DNA of 9,270 bases. Source: an uncultured Flavobacteriales bacterium (lineage in GTDB: Bacteria > Bacteroidota > Bacteroidia > Flavobacteriales_E > Vicingaceae). The translations under genes were made by a program, and so were the position numbers. The notes under the pieces are model-generated. The model was not told the DNA's origin and made no database searches. It saw only the letters and a program-made list of their open reading frames with translations. Below are positions 6,295 to 9,270 of the stretch, in pieces; the stretch's first letter is position 1; each line of letters opens with the position of its first letter. The stretch is from contig CALCHN010000011.1 in assembly GCA_937901255.1 (NCBI GenBank), positions 1 to 9,270 on the forward strand, in the 5' to 3' direction.

Positions 6295-6490
6295 GTATAA
6301 CAATGGCTATAAATAATACGGGGTTTGGTGCTCTTACCGAAAGGTAGTTGCGTAAATAGAAGTCCGCAAAGCCTTATTTTTGAGTTTTTATTTTTAAATT
6401 TAAAAACAAAAAATAAGGCTTTGCTATATACTAGTCGGAAAGGTCTGTACTTTAAATCTCCGTCCTACTCATAGCCAAGCCGTTGTAGCC
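6295..6490. repeat. Palindromic intergenic module C
   Basis: GTATAAC (6295-6301) leads into the 5' arm GGCTATAAATAATACGG (6305-6321). The 3' arm CCGTCCTACTCATAGCC (6460-6476) is complementary at 13 of 17 positions and is followed by AAGCCGTTGTAGC (6477-6489). GGCTATAAATAAT is shared exactly with module A. The interior carries a separate long hairpin (6366-6424). The module begins 22 nt after the CPBP stop and ends 75 nt before the SulP start. It accounts for most of the 292-nt gap between those genes; no promoter matching TAnnTTTG was found in it. Confidence 0.7.
6366..6424. repeat. Long perfect inverted repeat inside module C
   Basis: GCAAAGCCTTATTTTT (6366-6381) and AAAAATAAGGCTTTGC (6409-6424) are perfect 16-nt complements. 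Inside them GTTTTTA (6384-6390) pairs with TAAAAAC (6401-6407) after a small asymmetric bulge. The result is a 59-nt hairpin with an AT-rich loop. The arms contain T-runs on both strands, so it could act as a bidirectional terminator for the LytTR/CPBP transcript as well as being part of the module. Confidence 0.75.
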
Positions 6491-6564
6491 AATGGTGAAA
6501 AACGACAGACATCATGATTTAATTAACAACCGGCCTTGGAACAGGAGAAATCGAAATCATACAA

Positions 6565-8235
6565 TTGAAAAACAAAGAATTTACACCCAAGTTTATAACT
6601 CTGATTAAGGAAGGAATTAGCAGAAAACAACTTTCCAAAGACATTTTGTCGGGAATTATTGTCGGTATTGTTGCTTTGCCTTTAGCTATAGCCTTTGCAA
6701 TTGCATCGGGTGTATCACCAGAAAAAGGATTAATTACCGCTATTATAGCAGGTCTTGTAATTTCAGTTCTTAGTGGTAGCAGAGTTCAAATAGGTGGCCC
6801 GACAGGAGCATTCATCATCATTGTATTCGGCATTGTACAAGAACATGGAGTTAGCGGATTAACCATAGCCACTTTTATGGCAGGCTTCCTGATTATTGGT
6901 CTAGGAGTTCTGAAACTTGGCAATTATCTAAAGTTCATTCCCTATCCTCTTATTGTAGGTTTTACGAGTGGAATTGCGGTCGTCATCTTTTCAACTCAAA
7001 TCAAAGATTTTTTAGGAATGGAAATCGACAACATTCCTGCTGACTTTGTTGAGAAGTGGCTCGTTTACTTCAAACATCTTGACAGCATCAATTGGATTGC
7101 TTTTGCAATAGCAATAGGTACAGTGTTAATCGCACTAAATTTTTATCGTATCACGACAAAAATACCAGGTTCATTAGTAGCCATTTTACTTGCTACCTTA
7201 CTTGTGTACTTCTTTGAATTACCTGTGGAAACCATCGAAAGCAAATTCGGTGAGATTCCTAACAAGATAGCCATGCCACAGATACCAAACATAAACTTTA
7301 AGATTATTCAACAACTCATTGAACCTGCCATCGCGATTGCGTTATTAGGAGCAATTGAATCGCTTCTCTCTGCTGTAGTTGCAGATGGCATGATTGGCGG
7401 CAAGCATCGTTCAAATATGGAATTGGTGGCTCAAGGCGTTGGCAATATATTTTCAGGACTTTTTGGTGGTATTCCGGCAACAGGAGCAATTGCCCGAACA
7501 GCTACCAATGTAAAAAATGGCGGAAGAACACCTATTGCAGGTATTGTCCACGCGATTTTCCTGCTACTCATTATGCTACTTTTCGCACCAATAGCCAAAC
7601 TCATTCCATTGTCTTGTTTGGCAGGAATATTAGTCGTTGTTGCTTATCACATGAGTGAATGGCGGCACTTCAAAGATTTGTTAAAAAGTAATCGAATGGA
7701 CATAATCGTTCTATTGACTACCTTTTTCCTTACCGTATTTTTCGATTTGATTCTAGCCATAGAGATAGGGTTGATTTTATCAAGTTTCATATTTATGAAA
7801 CGAATGAGTGAAGCAACAACCATCAATAATGCTGAAAATCTTTTTGGAACGGCAGAATCTAATGGAGAAAAATTATTTGAAGAAGAACTACCCTACATTC
7901 CAAAGCATGCCATGCTATATGAAATAAATGGACCGCTATTTTTTGGAGCATCCCAGAAATTTCAAGAATTTTTAACAGACTTAAAGCAAGAACCCAAGGT
8001 GCTAATTCTTAGAATGAGAAATGTTCCCTTCATTGATGCTACCGCTATAAATAGATTAAAAGAACTTCATCAAAAATTAAAATCGTGTGGAACTACTATT
8101 ATAATTTCAGGTGCTAATCGACAGGTAAAAGAAGAATTGTTTAACTCTGATTTTTATCCATTGATAGGTAAAAACAACATACTTGACAATATTAACCAAG
8201 CCATTGAAAGAGCAGAAGAAATAAACATTGAGTGA
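6565..8235 (+). CDS. SulP family anion transporter with STAS domain
   Basis: The product has 556 residues. The transport domain (about 25-412) opens with SKDILSGIIVGIVALPLAIA (24-43) and has the SulP signature regions QIGGPTGAFIIIV (75-87), FIPYPLIVGFTSG (124-136) and AIESLLSAVVADGMIGGKHR (263-282), then NIFSGLFGGIPATGAIART (294-312). A cytoplasmic STAS domain (about 447-550) includes RMRNVPFIDATAINRLKEL (483-501). SulP proteins carry sulfate, bicarbonate or dicarboxylates; this one resembles the bacterial BicA/DauA type and the substrate cannot be told from sequence. The start is TTG (6565): no in-frame ATG lies between the upstream stop (6520) and the conserved N-terminus, and TTGAAAAAC mimics a normal ATGAAAAAC start. 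An AGGAG at 6543-6547 is too far upstream of the TTG to be its ribosome site. The nearby dox operon makes sulfate export a possible role, but module C separates them. Confidence 0.92.
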   Translation: MKNKEFTPKFITLIKEGISRKQLSKDILSGIIVGIVALPLAIAFAIASGVSPEKGLITAIIAGLVISVLSGSRVQIGGPTGAFIIIVFGIVQEHGVSGLTIATFMAGFLIIGLGVLKLGNYLKFIPYPLIVGFTSGIAVVIFSTQIKDFLGMEIDNIPADFVEKWLVYFKHLDSINWIAFAIAIGTVLIALNFYRITTKIPGSLVAILLATLLVYFFELPVETIESKFGEIPNKIAMPQIPNINFKIIQQLIEPAIAIALLGAIESLLSAVVADGMIGGKHRSNMELVAQGVGNIFSGLFGGIPATGAIARTATNVKNGGRTPIAGIVHAIFLLLIMLLFAPIAKLIPLSCLAGILVVVAYHMSEWRHFKDLLKSNRMDIIVLLTTFFLTVFFDLILAIEIGLILSSFIFMKRMSEATTINNAENLFGTAESNGEKLFEEELPYIPKHAMLYEINGPLFFGASQKFQEFLTDLKQEPKVLILRMRNVPFIDATAINRLKELHQKLKSCGTTIIISGANRQVKEELFNSDFYPLIGKNNILDNINQAIERAEEINIE

Positions 8236-8253
8236 AAAACCACAGGCTACATT

Positions 8254-8376
8254 GTATAACCAGCATTGGGGGCGTGCATTGCAGGTTAGGCTGTTTCTCA
8301 TTATCTTTATTTTCCAGTGGCGGATAGGATACTGCTTCAAAAATCCCCCAACGCAGGTTATACTTAATGTTAGGGG
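8254..8376. repeat. Palindromic intergenic module D
   Basis: The 5' arm GTATAACCAGCATTGGGGG (8254-8272) and 3' arm CCCCCAACGCAGGTTATAC (8345-8363) are complementary at 17 of 19 positions and enclose about 72 nt. TTAATGTTAGGGG (8364-8376) follows, matching the pattern after the arm of module B (TTGAACGTTATAC). It starts 18 nt after the SulP stop. The rest of the 199-nt gap before the next gene shows only a weak TAnnTTTG-like sequence (GACCTTTG, 8414-8421). Confidence 0.75.
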
Positions 8377-8434
8377 CAACCCTGACAGACCACCGTGTGG
8401 ACACCAAACGACTGACCTTTGACAAATAGAGAAA

Positions 8435-9019
8435 TTGAGAACTGAAGAAAAAATAAAGCAAGCTTTTGACCCTTATTTCAATGTCCCCATTGAAGCGTGG
8501 AAATCATTTACAGACTTAGGAGAGATCATAACTACGGCAAAGGACCAAACCATTAAAAATATGGAAACGACAGAAAAATATTTGAGATTTATTCTAAAAG
8601 GAAGTGGCGGAATTTCACTTTGGAACAATACTAACTTTGTGTGTATCGACTTATGCTATGAAGGAGAATTTTTTGGTGACTATATGTCGTTCCTCAACCA
8701 ACAGCCGACACCGCTTGAAGTGGTAACTTTTGAACCATCGGAACTTTTTAGAATATCTAAAGCCAATTTTGACAAGTTGAGTAACAACACAGAGTTTGGA
8801 GATAAAATATGCCGTTTTGCTTCCGAAGCACTTTTTGTTCACAAACAAAAACAACAAATAGATATACTTACAAAAACAGCAACAGAAAGATACATTGAAC
8901 TGCAAGCCAAACAACCAAAAATTATACAGCGAACACCTCAAAAACATATTGCTTCATATCTTGGTGTAACCCCTCAAAGTTTGAGCAGAATAAGAAAAGA
9001 GCAGACAGAAAAACATTAG
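8435..9019 (+). CDS. Crp/Fnr-family transcriptional regulator
   Basis: The product has 194 residues. The cyclic-nucleotide-binding-like beta-barrel covers about 27-112, with KYLRFILKGSGGISLWN (48-64), FVCIDLCYEGEFFGDYMSFL (68-87) and ELFRISKANFDKL (103-115). A dimerisation helix at about 118-150 leads to a C-terminal helix-turn-helix at about 166-188 (RTPQKHIASYLGVTPQSLSR, a clear recognition helix). This is the short Crp-like type common in Bacteroidota. The residues expected for cAMP binding are not conserved, and the three cysteines (70, 74, 126) do not form an Fnr iron-sulfur pattern, so the signal is unknown. The only usable start is TTG at 8435: the preceding in-frame stop is at 8420 and no ATG lies between. 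It sits downstream of module D and may be independent of SulP. Confidence 0.9.
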   Translation: MRTEEKIKQAFDPYFNVPIEAWKSFTDLGEIITTAKDQTIKNMETTEKYLRFILKGSGGISLWNNTNFVCIDLCYEGEFFGDYMSFLNQQPTPLEVVTFEPSELFRISKANFDKLSNNTEFGDKICRFASEALFVHKQKQQIDILTKTATERYIELQAKQPKIIQRTPQKHIASYLGVTPQSLSRIRKEQTEKH

Positions 9020-9026
9020 TTATCGT

Positions 9027-9270
9027 ATGGTAATAGAAAAAACATTTTTCAATCAGACCTTTACAGAAAATAAATTTGATATGAAAATGTTTTACACGCT
9101 TTTAATTGTTGTAATTGCAACCATTCTGTTAGTAACTGCGGGAGCTTTTATTAATGAAATTACCCTGCAAATTCATCCGGACAGTTTTGTGAATGGTTTG
9201 GCTAAGTATCAGGTATTTGCTTTGACAGTCGGAATTTTAGCAACGATAACTATCTTGGTTTTAAACCCCG
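9027..9270 (+). CDS. N-terminal part of a membrane protein (runs off the window)
   Basis: An open frame from ATG 9027 to the window edge gives 81 residues. An alternative start is ATG 9081 (MKMFYTLLIV), after which the first hydrophobic helix begins at once. Two membrane helices are seen in the 9027 numbering, at about 22-40 and 63-79 (YQVFALTVGILATITILVL). The coding frame opens 8 nt after the regulator stop, so the two genes are probably co-transcribed. I have a weak memory of Bacteroidota CPBP proteases starting this way, but no catalytic motif is within the window, so the function is left open. Confidence 0.6.
   Translation, partial: MVIEKTFFNQTFTENKFDMKMFYTLLIVVIATILLVTAGAFINEITLQIHPDSFVNGLAKYQVFALTVGILATITILVLNP

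Noticed and set aside
6492..6608. Small ORF starting ATG 6492 before and overlapping SulP
   Set aside because: It is 38 codons, rich in His/Asn/Arg, out of frame with SulP and shows no family features. It is likely chance.
126..8376. Calling the modules true integron attC sites
   Set aside because: The boxes (GTATAAC, GTTAGCT, GTTATAC, GTTGTAG, GTTAGGG) do not meet RYYYAAC/GTTRRRY strictly, L boxes and spacers are not clear, and no integrase is in the window. I kept only the resemblance.
8236..8434. Short ORFs on both strands across the SulP-regulator gap
   Set aside because: They run through palindromic module D and into neighbouring genes, with no protein-like composition.
1..9270. CRISPR arrays, tRNA or rRNA genes, plasmid origins
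   Set aside because: No regularly spaced direct repeats, no cloverleaf-like sequence and no iteron-type repeats were seen on either strand.

Overview
The window looks like chromosome of a Bacteroidota (flavobacterium or cytophaga type) organism. It is AT-rich, lacks convincing Shine-Dalgarno sites, and has one clear Bacteroidota-type promoter element (TAnnTTTG at 309-316). The protein families are also typical of that phylum: a DoxX/DsrE/DoxDA cluster, a LytTR protein with an N-terminal membrane domain, a short Crp/Fnr regulator and an IS1182-like transposase. Apart from the transposase fragment at the left edge, every gene is on the + strand.

Layout: 1-98 is the N-terminus of a transposase on the minus strand. 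126-265 is a palindromic intergenic module (A). 323-700 encodes a small membrane-anchored protein of unknown function. 774-2626 is a tight three-gene operon: a DoxX-like membrane protein, an exported DsrE-like protein, and a DoxD-DoxA fusion resembling the small subunits of thiosulfate:quinone oxidoreductase. Next come a strong rho-independent terminator and a second module (B). A complete group II intron (2751-4624) with an intact reverse transcriptase/maturase and domains V and VI is inserted into module B. Then follow a membrane LytTR regulator (4679-5506) and a CPBP intramembrane protease (5622-6272), module C (6295-6490), a SulP-STAS anion transporter (6565-8235), module D (8254-8376), a Crp/Fnr-family regulator (8435-9019) and the start of another membrane protein running off the right edge.

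The most interesting structure is intergenic. Four related imperfect palindromic modules of roughly 120-200 bp split the same-strand genes into blocks: four genes, then two, then one, then the next block. Each module has arms of 17-19 nt followed by a short GTTA- or GTTG-type box. This layout resembles gene cassettes separated by attC sites, but the core boxes do not match the strict attC consensus and no integrase is visible. Deleting the intron at 2751/4624 rebuilds an 18-nt arm of module B. This fixes the intron boundaries and shows that the intron landed inside the palindrome. Arm differences are strongly biased so that the minus strand can fold with G-T wobbles.

Functionally, the dox operon suggests oxidation or handling of reduced sulfur at the membrane and in the periplasm. 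The SulP transporter could move sulfate or bicarbonate. A link between these genes is inferred from proximity only; the palindromic modules suggest they may be separate acquisitions.
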